The notes under the pieces were generated by a model. The model had not been told where the DNA came from. It made no database searches and saw only the letters and a list, made by a program, of their open reading frames with translations. Positions 17,521 through 25,634 of a DNA stretch of 64,000 nt are shown one piece after another. Where the stretch lies: NCBI RefSeq assembly GCF_002386445.1, contig NZ_DGIR01000046.1, forward strand, positions 101,171-165,170, written 5' to 3'. The stretch comes from Pseudomonas sp. UBA4617 (GTDB taxonomy: Bacteria > Pseudomonadota > Gammaproteobacteria > Pseudomonadales > Pseudomonadaceae). Position numbers and translations under genes: made by a program. The first letter of the stretch is position 1. Each line of letters begins with the position of its first letter.

Positions 17521-17598
17521 ATCGCCGGCAAGCCCGCTCCCAGGCTCTGCACCAACCGGGGTCAGTGCAATAGCGGTGGGAGCCGGCTTGCCGGCGAT
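17521..17598. repeat. Inverted pair of REP elements
   Basis: ATCGCCGGCAAGCCCGCTCC at 17521 is repeated in inverted orientation at 17577-17598 (GGGAGCCGGCTTGCCGGCGA). About 34 bases lie between the copies. The pair fills the spacer between the CsgG-like gene and argB and can form one large cruciform or two small hairpins. Confidence 0.75.
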
Positions 17599-17614
17599 AG
17601 GGCGTTGCAGGCTG

Positions 17615-18520
17615 TCAGCGTGGCTTGCGGTTAGTGATCAGGGTACCCACGCCGCTGTCGGTGAAGATCTCCAGCAGCACCGCATTCGGCACACGACCGT
17701 CGATGATGTGCGAGCTGTTCACGCCGCCCTGCACCGCATCCAGCGCGCATTTTATCTTCGGCAGCATGCCACCGTAGATGGTGCCGTCGGCGATCAGTTC
17801 GTTGACCTGCTCGGTGGTCAGGCCGGTCAGTACCTGGCCCTGCTTGTCCATCAGGCCAGCAATATTGGTCAGCAGCATCAGCTTCTCGGCCTTCAGCGCC
17901 TCGGCCACCTTGCCCGCCACCAGGTCGGCGTTGATGTTGTACGACTCACCGTCGGCGCCCACACCGATTGGCGCGATCACCGGGATGAAGTCACCCTTGA
18001 CCAGCATGTTCAGCAGGTCGGTGTTCACACTCACCACCTCACCCACATGACCGATGTCGATGATTTCCGGGGTGGTCATCTCTGGCGTCTTGCGGCTGAC
18101 GGTCAACTTGCGGGCGCGGATCAGCTCCGCATCCTTGCCGGTCAGGCCGATGGCGCTGCCGCCGTGGCGGTTGATCAGGTTGACGATGTCCTTGTTGACC
18201 TGGCCACCCAGTACCATTTCCACCACATCCATGGTCGCCGCGTCGGTGACACGCATGCCGTCGATGAAATGGCTTTCGATCGACAGGCGCTTGAGCAGGT
18301 CGCCGATCTGCGGGCCGCCACCGTGGACCACCACCGGGTTGATGCCTACCGCCTTCATCAGCACGATGTCACGGGCGAAGCCGGTCTTGAGCTCCTCGCT
18401 CTCCATCGCGTTGCCGCCGTACTTGATCACCAGGGTCTTGCCGACAAAGCGGCGAATGTAAGGCAGTGCTTCGGACAAAACCTCGGCTACATGGGAAGCG
18501 GCATCGCGATCGAGGGTCAT
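17615..18520 (-). CDS. argB: N-acetylglutamate kinase
   Basis: ArgB phosphorylates N-acetylglutamate, the second and usually arginine-controlled step of arginine synthesis. The 301-residue protein shows KYGGNAM (33-39) and HGGGPQI (66-72). The N-terminal helix (residues about 5-25) typical of arginine-inhibited hexameric enzymes is present. It lies downstream of algC in the same direction with a 30-base spacer, the standard Pseudomonas dut-algC-argB order. Confidence 0.97.
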   Translation of the reverse strand: MTLDRDAASHVAEVLSEALPYIRRFVGKTLVIKYGGNAMESEELKTGFARDIVLMKAVGINPVVVHGGGPQIGDLLKRLSIESHFIDGMRVTDAATMDVVEMVLGGQVNKDIVNLINRHGGSAIGLTGKDAELIRARKLTVSRKTPEMTTPEIIDIGHVGEVVSVNTDLLNMLVKGDFIPVIAPIGVGADGESYNINADLVAGKVAEALKAEKLMLLTNIAGLMDKQGQVLTGLTTEQVNELIADGTIYGGMLPKIKCALDAVQGGVNSSHIIDGRVPNAVLLEIFTDSGVGTLITNRKPR

Positions 18521-18550
18521 GCAGGGCTCCTGTAAGGAACAGATAGTCGG

Positions 18551-19951
18551 TCAGAACGGCAGTTGCAGCTCAGGCTCTACCCGCAGCAACTGGGTACGGA
18601 AAACATCCTTGATACGTTGCAATTCGGCGTCGCTGTCGGCCTCGAAGCGCAGCACCAGCACCGGGGTGGTGTTGGAGGCGCGAACCAGGCCCCAGCCGTG
18701 GGCGTAATCCACCCGCACACCGTCGATGGTGGTCAGGTTGGCTTCGCCCCAGTCGGCGTCGCGTTGCAGTGCATCAATGATGCTGAATTTACCCTCGTCG
18801 GTCACATCAATATTGATTTCCGGCGTGGAAATATCGTTCGGGAAGGCGGCGAACAGGTTTTCGGCACTCTGCCCGGCCTTGCTGAGGATCTCCAGCAGTC
18901 GCGCGGCGCTGTAGATGCCGTCATCGAAACCGTACCAGCGTTCCTTGATGAAGATGTGACCGCTCATCTCGCCTGCCAGCAGCGAGCCGGTCTGTTTCAT
19001 CTTCTTCTTGATCAGCGAATGGCCGGTTTTCCACATCAGTGCGCGGCCGCCGTGCTGTTCGATCAGCGGGGTTAGGCGGCGGGTGCATTTGACGTCGAAG
19101 ATGATCTCGGCACCGGGATTGCGCGACAGCACGTCCTGGGCAAACAGCATCAGCAGACGATCGGGGTAGACGATGCTGCCGGTGTTGGTCACCACGCCGA
19201 CACGGTCGCCGTCACCGTCAAAGGCCAGGCCGATGTCGGCGCCGGTTTCCTTGACCTTGGCGATCAGGTCTTCGAGGTTTTCCGGCTTGCCCGGGTCCGG
19301 GTGGTGGTTGGGGAAGTTGCCGTCGACCTCGCAGAACAGCGGGATCACCTCGCAGCCCAGGGCCTCGATCAATTGCGGGGCGATCACGCCAGCAGCACCG
19401 TTGCCGCAATCCACCACCACCTTGAGCTTTTTCGCCAGCTTCACGTCATCGACAATCTGCTTGAAGTAACGATCAAGGATCTCGACTTTTTCCACGCGGC
19501 CATCGGCGCGGCTCAGGTTGTTGGTTTTCAGGCGCGTCAGCAGGGCCTGGATCTGTTCGTTGGCCAGGGTGTCGCCAGCAATGACGATCTTGAAACCGTT
19601 GTAGTCCGACGGGTTGTGGCTGCCGGTGAGCATCACCCCGGACTTGCCCGCCAGCACATTGGCCGCGTAATACAGGGCCGGGGTGGGCACCAGGCCGACA
19701 TCACTGACGTGGCAACCGGCGTCGGCCAGGCCCCTGATCAGCTCTTCGACCAGCATCGGGCCGGACAGGCGGCCGTCGCGGCCGACCGAAACCTGCGGTT
19801 CGCCCTGGGCCAGGCTCTGTGCGCCGATGGCGCGGCCGATCCAGTAGGCGGTTTCGGCGTGAAGGGTCTTGCCGACCACGCCGCGGATGTCATACGCGCG
19901 GAAAATGCTGTCTGGCAGTGCGGCGGGTACCAGGTGGGCCATGTCGTTCAT
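18551..19951 (-). CDS. algC: Phosphomannomutase/phosphoglucomutase AlgC
   Basis: AlgC interconverts hexose 6- and 1-phosphates for alginate, LPS, Psl/Pel-type polysaccharides and rhamnolipid. With the start at 19951 (MNDMAHLVPA, 466 residues) the catalytic phosphoserine is Ser111 in LTGSHNPSDYNG and the metal loop is DGDGDR at 245-250; both sit three residues after the P. aeruginosa positions. The sugar-binding GEMSGH loop is present. GGAG before the second in-frame ATG supports 19951 over 19966; MAHLVP at 19942 is a third option. Confidence 0.96.
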   Translation of the reverse strand: MNDMAHLVPAALPDSIFRAYDIRGVVGKTLHAETAYWIGRAIGAQSLAQGEPQVSVGRDGRLSGPMLVEELIRGLADAGCHVSDVGLVPTPALYYAANVLAGKSGVMLTGSHNPSDYNGFKIVIAGDTLANEQIQALLTRLKTNNLSRADGRVEKVEILDRYFKQIVDDVKLAKKLKVVVDCGNGAAGVIAPQLIEALGCEVIPLFCEVDGNFPNHHPDPGKPENLEDLIAKVKETGADIGLAFDGDGDRVGVVTNTGSIVYPDRLLMLFAQDVLSRNPGAEIIFDVKCTRRLTPLIEQHGGRALMWKTGHSLIKKKMKQTGSLLAGEMSGHIFIKERWYGFDDGIYSAARLLEILSKAGQSAENLFAAFPNDISTPEINIDVTDEGKFSIIDALQRDADWGEANLTTIDGVRVDYAHGWGLVRASNTTPVLVLRFEADSDAELQRIKDVFRTQLLRVEPELQLPF

Positions 19952-20062
19952 CTCTGGAAGCTCCATTAGTCAAAGGCTTACTGGGCAGGCGCAAACTGAA
20001 CGCTTGGACGGTGGTTTTGCCAGAGAGTTCGCCATCCTTGGCCTGAACGGTCACCTGTCGGC

Positions 20063-20518
20063 TCAGTGGCTGCCAGAGTGGCCGAAACCGCCAGCACCGC
20101 GCTGGCTTTCATCGAACGCTTCGACGATGTCGAAATGGGCCTGTACCACCGGTACCAGCACCAGTTGGGCGATACGTTCGCCCACCGCTATGGTGAATGG
20201 GGTGTCGCCACGGTTCCAGCACGACACCATCAGCTCGCCCTGGTAGTCCGAGTCGATCAGGCCGACCAGGTTGCCGAGCACGATGCCGTGCTTATGACCC
20301 AGGCCCGAGCGCGGCAGGATCACCGCCGCCAGGCCCGGGTCGCCGATGTAGATCGACAGGCCGGTAGGAAGCAGCAGGGTCTGGCCTGGCTCGATGACGG
20401 TGTCTTGCTTGAGCAGGGCGCGCAGGTCGAGGCCGGCGGAGCCGGGGGTGGCGTAGGTTGGCAGCGGAAATTCGCTGCCCAGGCGTGGGTCGAGGATCTT
20501 GGCTTGAAGAGCGTGCAT
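20063..20518 (-). CDS. dut: dUTP diphosphatase
   Basis: Dut hydrolyses dUTP to dUMP, keeping uracil out of DNA and feeding thymidylate synthesis. The 151 residues match the trimeric family: ATPGSAGLDLRA (motif 1), PRSGLGHKHG (motif 2), NLVGLIDSDYQGEL (motif 3) and the C-terminal RGAGGFGHSG (motif 5). The coaBC stop lies 5 bases upstream, so the two are co-transcribed. Confidence 0.98.
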   Translation of the reverse strand: MHALQAKILDPRLGSEFPLPTYATPGSAGLDLRALLKQDTVIEPGQTLLLPTGLSIYIGDPGLAAVILPRSGLGHKHGIVLGNLVGLIDSDYQGELMVSCWNRGDTPFTIAVGERIAQLVLVPVVQAHFDIVEAFDESQRGAGGFGHSGSH

Positions 20519-20523
20519 GTAAC

Positions 20524-21735
20524 TTATTGAACCTGATTGAGCCGTTCGGCGATGAAGGCGACCAGTTGCCGGGCAATCTTGCCCTTGCTGGTCTGCGCGA
20601 AGAGGGTCTGGTGCTGCTGGCGGTCGATCACGGTCAAGGCGTTTTCCTCGCTGTTGAAGCCGATGCTGGGGTTGGCCACATCATTGGCGACGATCAGGTC
20701 GAGATTCTTGTCCTTGAGCTTGCGCGTAGCGTAATCGAGCAAGTGTTCGGTTTCGGCAGCGAAGCCGACGCTGAACGGGCGGTCGGCACGGCCGGCGAGG
20801 GTGGCAAGGATATCGGGATTGCGCACCATCTGCAGCAGCATGCCGTCGCCGGTCGTAGGATCCTTCTTGAGTTTTTGTGTGGCAACGACTTCAGGGCGGT
20901 AGTCCGCAACCGCCGCCGAGGCGATGAACAGGTCGCACGGCATGGCTGCTTCACAGGCGGCGAGCATGTCCCGCGCGCTGACCACGTCGATGCGGCTGAC
21001 CCGGTCGGGGGTTGCCAGGTGCACCGGGCCGGTGACGAGGGTGACCCGGGCCCCGGCTTCCGCAGCCGCTTCGGCCAGGGCGAAGCCCATCTTGCCGGAG
21101 CTATGATTGGTGATGTAGCGCACCGGGTCGATGTTTTCCTGGGTCGGGCCGGCGGTGATCAGCACGTGTTTGCCGGTCAATGCCTGGCGCTTGAAGCTTT
21201 CCGCGGCGCACCAGGCCAGGTCGGTGGCTTCGAGCATGCGGCCCAGGCCCACGTCGCCACAGGCCTGGCTGCCGGATGCCGGACCGAATACCTGAATGCC
21301 GCGGCTCTTGAGCAGCTCGAGGTTGGCCTGGGTGGCCGGGTCGCGCCACATGGCCTGGTTCATGGCCGGCGCCACGGCGACGGTGGCGTCGGTCGCCAGC
21401 ACCAGGGTGGTCAGCAGGTCATCGGCCATGCCCTGGGCCATGCGCGCCATGAGGTCGGCGGTAGCCGGGGCGATGAGTACCAGGTCGGCCCACTTGGCCA
21501 GTTCGATATGGCCCATGGCCGCTTCGGCCGCCGGGTCGAGCAGGTCCATGTGCACCGGGTGGCCTGACAGCGCCTGCAGGGTCAGCGGGGTGATGAACTC
21601 TGCACCACCACGGGTCATGACGACGCGCACCTGCGCGCCGTGCTCCAGGAGTCGGCGAATCAGTTCGGCGCTTTTGTAGGCGGCAATGCCGCCACCTACG
21701 CCGAGAACGATGCGCTTGCGATACAGCCGCTGCAT
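20524..21735 (-). CDS. coaBC: Bifunctional phosphopantothenoylcysteine decarboxylase/synthetase
   Basis: This coenzyme A enzyme (Dfp) couples 4'-phosphopantothenate to cysteine and decarboxylates the product. The 403-residue protein has the flavin-binding N-terminal CoaC domain with GGGIAAYKSAELIRRL, His76, APAMN (122-126) and Cys159 in SQACGDVG, and the CoaB domain with NHSSGKMG (210-217). The start MQRLYRKRIVLGVGGG is at 21735; a longer frame to 21825 lacks support. It is divergent from radC. Confidence 0.97.
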   Translation of the reverse strand: MQRLYRKRIVLGVGGGIAAYKSAELIRRLLEHGAQVRVVMTRGGAEFITPLTLQALSGHPVHMDLLDPAAEAAMGHIELAKWADLVLIAPATADLMARMAQGMADDLLTTLVLATDATVAVAPAMNQAMWRDPATQANLELLKSRGIQVFGPASGSQACGDVGLGRMLEATDLAWCAAESFKRQALTGKHVLITAGPTQENIDPVRYITNHSSGKMGFALAEAAAEAGARVTLVTGPVHLATPDRVSRIDVVSARDMLAACEAAMPCDLFIASAAVADYRPEVVATQKLKKDPTTGDGMLLQMVRNPDILATLAGRADRPFSVGFAAETEHLLDYATRKLKDKNLDLIVANDVANPSIGFNSEENALTVIDRQQHQTLFAQTSKGKIARQLVAFIAERLNQVQ

Positions 21736-21863
21736 AGGCTTGCCTTTTTCCAGTGAGAGCGGGCGACGACGTTTGGGAATGCCTGCGGCAGAACGTCGCA
21801 TGTACGAGGCGAAATAGATTAACACAGGGCCGAAATCGGCCGCAGCAAGGGTAACGGGACGGG

Positions 21864-22544
21864 ATGAATATCAGGGAGTGGCCGGCTGAAGAGCGGCCGA
21901 GGGAGAAATTGTTGCAGCGCGGGGCGGGGAGCCTGACAGATACAGAGTTGCTGGCTGTCTTTCTCGGCTCGGGCGTGCGCGGGCGCAATGTCGTGGAGCT
22001 GTCGCGAGGGTTGCTGGTGAAGTTCGGTAGCTTGCGCCAATTGCTGGAGGCTGATCGTGAGGCTTTCGTGGGCGAGCTTGGACTTGGCCCGGTGAGGTAC
22101 AGCCAGTTGCAGGCGTTGCTCGAGATCGGGCGCAGGCACCTTGCAACTTCGATCGAACGTGAGTCTGCCATGGACAGCCCGGAAACGGTGCGGCGCTATT
22201 TGAAAGCCATGCTGCGACATGAGGCCAGTGAGGTGTTCGGCTGCCTGTTTCTCGATACCAGGCACAGGCCATTGGCGTTCGAGATCCTGTTCCGGGGCAC
22301 GATCGACCGGGCCAGTGTCTACCCGCGAGAGGTGGTACGGCGTGCCTTGCTGCATAACGCGGCGGCATTGATCCTTTGCCATAACCATCCTTCGGGCAAC
22401 AGTGAGCCGAGCCAGGACGATGTGCATCTGACCCTGTCGTTGAAGCGCGGGCTGGCGTTGATCGATGTGCGGGTGCTGGACCACATCATCATTGGCGACG
22501 GTGAGCCGCTTTCGATGGTCGAGCATGGGTGGATTGTGGCCTGA
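21864..22544 (+). CDS. radC: RadC/JAB-domain protein
   Basis: The 226-residue protein has an N-terminal helix-hairpin-helix region (residues about 1-100) and a C-terminal MPN+/JAB metalloprotease-like domain with HNHPSGNSEPSQDD, the complete metal-binding motif. Despite the name, a role in DNA repair is not established for the family. Its position divergent from coaBC is the same in E. coli and Pseudomonas. Confidence 0.95.
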   Translation: MNIREWPAEERPREKLLQRGAGSLTDTELLAVFLGSGVRGRNVVELSRGLLVKFGSLRQLLEADREAFVGELGLGPVRYSQLQALLEIGRRHLATSIERESAMDSPETVRRYLKAMLRHEASEVFGCLFLDTRHRPLAFEILFRGTIDRASVYPREVVRRALLHNAAALILCHNHPSGNSEPSQDDVHLTLSLKRGLALIDVRVLDHIIIGDGEPLSMVEHGWIVA

Positions 22545-22578
22545 GGCAAGCTGGTAGTCTTGTGGCTACCAGCGCCGA

Positions 22579-22610
22579 CCCCGTCGCGGGGTTATCCGCG
22601 AAGGGGCCGG
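22579..22610. repeat. Short hairpin and REP fragment after radC
   Basis: CCCCG (22579-22583) pairs with CGGGG (22587-22591), followed by TTATCCGCGAAGGGGCCGG, which resembles one half of a Pseudomonas REP unit. It separates the convergent radC and binding-protein genes and is a possible terminator. Confidence 0.5.
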
Positions 22611-22617
22611 TGCAAGC

Positions 22618-24225
22618 TTATCTGGTGACCGACACCTTGCTGAAATCCAGCCGCCCGAACGGGCTCACCTGGTACCCCTCGACGTCCCGGCGCAGCAAGG
22701 TCGCTGCCGTCGGGTGCGCCAATGGCACCCACAGCGCCTGTTGCTGAATCAACGTTTGCGCCTGCTGGTACAGCCGGCTGCGCACGCTCTGGTCATTGGT
22801 GGTGCGGCCGGCGCTGATCAGCTGGTCCAGGCGGCTGTCGCAGAAGCGGGCGAAATTGGTCCCGGACTGCACCGCCGCGCAGGAAAACTGCGGGCTGAGG
22901 AAGTTGTCCGGGTCGCCGTTGTCACCAGCCCAACCCATGAACAGCAAGTCATGTTCGCCGGCCTTGGCGCGGCGGATCAGCTCGCCCCACTCGATCACAC
23001 GGATTTCTGCCTTGATACCAACCTTGGCCAGGTCTGCCTGCAGCATCTGCGCACCGAGGCTGGGGTTGGGGTTGAGCAGGCTGCCCGACGGGCGCGTCCA
23101 GATCGTGGTGCTGAAGCCTTCCGCCAGGCCAGCCTTGGTCAGCAGGGCCTTGGCTTTCTTCAGGTCCAGCGGGTAGCCGGGCAGGTCCTTGGCGTAGCTC
23201 CAGGTGTTGGGCGGGTAGGGGCCATTGGCGGCCACTGCGGAGTCCTCGAACACGGCCTTGAGGTAGGCCTGCTTGTCGAAGGCCAGGTTGATGGCCTGAC
23301 GCACCTCCGGCTTGTCCAGCGGCGGGTGCTGGCTGTTGATGGCGACGAAGGCCGTCATGAAGGCCGGGGTAGTCGCCACCTTGAGGTTGCCATCCGTGCC
23401 GGCTTCGGCAATGTCCAGTGGCTTGGGCGACAAGGCCACCTGGCATTCGCCGCGCTTGAGCTTCTGCAGGCGGACGTTGGCGTCCGTGGTAATGGCGAAG
23501 ATCAGCGGGTCGACCGTCGGCTTGCCGGCGAAATAGTCAGGGTTGGCGCGGTAGCGCACCACGGCGTCTTTCTGAAAGCGCTGGAACACGAATGGCCCGG
23601 TGCCGACCGGCTGGCTGTTGAGCTTCTCTGGTGTGCCGGCCTTGAGCAGCTTGTCGGCATATTCGGCGGAGTAGATCGAGGCGAAGCCCATGCTCAGGGT
23701 GGCAAGGAACGTGGCGTCCGGGTGGTTGAGGGTGAAGCGTACGGTGTTCGGTGCCGGTGCCTCGATTGCCTTGATCAGGCTGCCCAGCTGCAGCGATTGG
23801 GCATGCGGATAACCACCCGCTGCGGTCTTGTGCCAGGCGTGCGCGGGGTAGAGCATGCGCTGGAAGCTGAACAACACATCGTCGGCGTTCAGCTCCCGGC
23901 TGGGCTTGAAGTAGGCGGTGGTGTGGAACTTCACGTCGTTGCGCAGGGTGAAGTCATAGACCAGGCCGTCGGCCGATACCGTCCAGCTGGCCGCCAGGCT
24001 TGGCACCACCTTGCCTTGCTGCGCATCGAACTCCACCAGCCGGTTCATCAGCACGTCGGCAGTGGCGTTGGTGGTAGTCAGCGAGTTGTACTGCACCACG
24101 TCGAAGCCTTCGGGGCTGGCCTCGCTGCACACGCTCAGCGGTGCAGCCTGGGCAACGCCGGCGGCGAACAGGGCGCTGGCGGCGAACACGGAGTTGAACA
24201 ATAAGGAAAGGGCGGCGGCACGCAT
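22618..24225 (-). CDS. Periplasmic dipeptide/oligopeptide-binding protein (orphan)
   Basis: A 535-residue SBP_bac_5 family protein, similar in length and layout to DppA. It has a signal peptide ending AAGVAQA-APL, a mature start LSVCSEASPEGFDVVQYN, and the family feature FVAINSQHPPLDKPEVRQA. It would deliver peptides or heme-like ligands to an ABC permease. No permease or ATPase gene is adjacent, so it must share a transporter encoded elsewhere. An orphan DppA homologue at this position is also present in P. aeruginosa, from memory. Confidence 0.9.
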   Translation of the reverse strand: MRAAALSLLFNSVFAASALFAAGVAQAAPLSVCSEASPEGFDVVQYNSLTTTNATADVLMNRLVEFDAQQGKVVPSLAASWTVSADGLVYDFTLRNDVKFHTTAYFKPSRELNADDVLFSFQRMLYPAHAWHKTAAGGYPHAQSLQLGSLIKAIEAPAPNTVRFTLNHPDATFLATLSMGFASIYSAEYADKLLKAGTPEKLNSQPVGTGPFVFQRFQKDAVVRYRANPDYFAGKPTVDPLIFAITTDANVRLQKLKRGECQVALSPKPLDIAEAGTDGNLKVATTPAFMTAFVAINSQHPPLDKPEVRQAINLAFDKQAYLKAVFEDSAVAANGPYPPNTWSYAKDLPGYPLDLKKAKALLTKAGLAEGFSTTIWTRPSGSLLNPNPSLGAQMLQADLAKVGIKAEIRVIEWGELIRRAKAGEHDLLFMGWAGDNGDPDNFLSPQFSCAAVQSGTNFARFCDSRLDQLISAGRTTNDQSVRSRLYQQAQTLIQQQALWVPLAHPTAATLLRRDVEGYQVSPFGRLDFSKVSVTR

Positions 24226-24586
24226 GGTGGCTCCTTGGCTGTCAGTGGCCCATCTGCCAGTGCAGTCTGGAAAAGGCCTACCCTAGTGCGGCTGTCGGAA
24301 AATGACCACACCCTTTTTTACAAAACTGGCGACGAGCGGTCGACGGCTGGCGGCGCCTGCCGCTATGCTGCCCCGGCGCGCTTGGCCGGCGCCGGAAATG
24401 TATCTTCTGTTGTTGTGGCCAAGTCTTTCTGGTATAAAGCAGCGCTCTTTTCTAGGGGCTCGGCCTGTCGCGTCAGCGTATCCGGTCGGTAAGACCTCCA
24501 GAATCACGGCGCCCAGGCGCCAAAGACTGAGAGATTAAGCGGCCAACCCATGCCGGGTTGGGCATGTGGTTTTAGAGGGCTGAGTC
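24226..24586 (+). promoter_or_regulatory. Intergenic region with rpmB promoter and structured leader
   Basis: A 361-base region between the binding-protein gene and rpmB. TTGTTG (24410-24415), a 17-base spacer and TATAAA (24433-24438) form a near-consensus sigma-70 promoter, so transcription should start near 24445 and give a leader of about 140 bases. The leader contains the hairpin CCAACCC/GGGTTGG (24543-24549 with 24555-24561) and an overlapping alternative CATGCC/GGCATG (24549-24554 with 24561-24566). Nothing gene-like is seen in the rest. Confidence 0.75.
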
Positions 24587-24823
24587 ATGTCGAGAGTCTG
24601 TCAAGTTACTGGTAAGGGTCCAGTAACCGGGAACAACATTTCCCACGCAAACAACAAAACCCGTCGTCGTTTCCTGCCGAACCTGCAGCACCACCGTTTC
24701 TGGGTTGAGTCCGAGAAGCGTTTCGTGCGTCTGCGCGTATCCGCCAAAGGCATGCGCGTCATTGACAAGCGTGGTATCGACGTAGTGCTGGCCGAGCTGC
24801 GCGCTCGCGGCGAAAAGTTCTAA
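24587..24823 (+). CDS. rpmB: 50S ribosomal protein L28
   Basis: The 78-residue product MSRVCQVTGKGPVTGNN is a full-length L28 of the zinc-independent kind (a single Cys and no CxxC pairs). rpmG follows with a 10-base gap and AAGGAGA ribosome site that overlaps the rpmB stop region, so L28 and L33 are made together. Confidence 0.98.
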   Translation: MSRVCQVTGKGPVTGNNISHANNKTRRRFLPNLQHHRFWVESEKRFVRLRVSAKGMRVIDKRGIDVVLAELRARGEKF

Positions 24824-24833
24824 GGAGAACGTC

Positions 24834-24989
24834 ATGCGTGAATTGATCCGTCTGGTTTCGAGTGCTGGCACTGGCCACTTCTACACCACCGACAAGAACA
24901 AGCGCACCACTCCGGACAAAATCGAGATCAAGAAATACGATCCGGTTGTTCGCAAGCACGTGGTGTACAAGGAAGCCAAGATCAAGTAA
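24834..24989 (+). CDS. rpmG: 50S ribosomal protein L33
   Basis: The 51-residue product MRELIRLVSSAGTGHFYTT is L33, complete to EAKIK. It has no cysteines, so it is the zinc-free form. AAGGAG at 24822-24827 gives the ribosome site. The rpmB-rpmG pair is followed by a strong terminator. Confidence 0.97.
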   Translation: MRELIRLVSSAGTGHFYTTDKNKRTTPDKIEIKKYDPVVRKHVVYKEAKIK

Positions 24990-25003
24990 TTGATCGGCGA
25001 CCT

Positions 25004-25039
25004 GAAAAAACCCGCTTCCGAAAGGAGGCGGGTTTTTTT
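25004..25039. terminator. Bidirectional terminator after rpmG
   Basis: AAAAAA then CCCGCTTCC (25011-25019), a GAAA tetraloop, GGAGGCGGG and a seven-base T-run. One U-G pair interrupts a 9-bp stem. It serves rpmBG and, through the A-run, the convergent cupin gene. Confidence 0.92.
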
Positions 25040-25078
25040 ATGCCTGCAGAAGCCCGGGCTGCAAGCAGCCCCAGGGTC

Positions 25079-25438
25079 TTACTTCTGCTCGAACATGACA
25101 TAAATCTTGCGGCAAGGCTCCAGCACCTCCCAGGTGCCCTTGAAGCCAGCCGGGATCACGAACCGGTCACCGGCGCGCAGGGTCTTGGCCGCGCCGTCCT
25201 GGTCGCGCAGCACCGACACGCCCTGGACGATCTCGCAGTATTCATGCTCGGTATAGTTCACTGTCCACTGTCCCACTTCGCCTTCCCATACGCCGGCGGC
25301 AAACTGCCCGCACGGGCTGGAATAATGGTTATAGACCGCCTGGTCCGGCTCGCCCTTGAGGATTTTTTCCGCCGCCGGGCGGTAGCGTTCGGCCTCGGTG
25401 ATGACCTGGGCGAAGTCGATGATGCTGGCAATGCTCAT
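25079..25438 (-). CDS. Cupin-domain protein (cupin_3/DUF861)
   Basis: The 119-residue protein MSIASIIDFAQVI is a single cupin barrel of the DUF861 type, with NYTEHEYCEIVQGVSVL (motif 1) and AGDRFVIPAGFKGTWEV (motif 2). Related proteins bind small nitrogenous acids or sense ligands; no reaction can be assigned. The start has AGGAG, and a longer frame to 25474 is not supported. It lies between ribosomal genes and the aldehyde dehydrogenase, divergent from the latter. Confidence 0.83.
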   Translation of the reverse strand: MSIASIIDFAQVITEAERYRPAAEKILKGEPDQAVYNHYSSPCGQFAAGVWEGEVGQWTVNYTEHEYCEIVQGVSVLRDQDGAAKTLRAGDRFVIPAGFKGTWEVLEPCRKIYVMFEQK

Positions 25439-25634
25439 GGTTCGGCTCCTGTTGTTGTTTAATAAAATGCACATCAGTAGGCTTTTGAGGCCTCCGTGTC
25501 AAATATATTGATAGTTTGCCCGGCCTGGTTTAGGGTATTGCCTGCCAGTGTGCGCTTGTCGCCCGGCCAGAATTCTGACAACGCCAGCGAGTCCTCAGTG
25601 CGGCGTTGCACCTAAACAAGAGGAGGAGTTTCGT

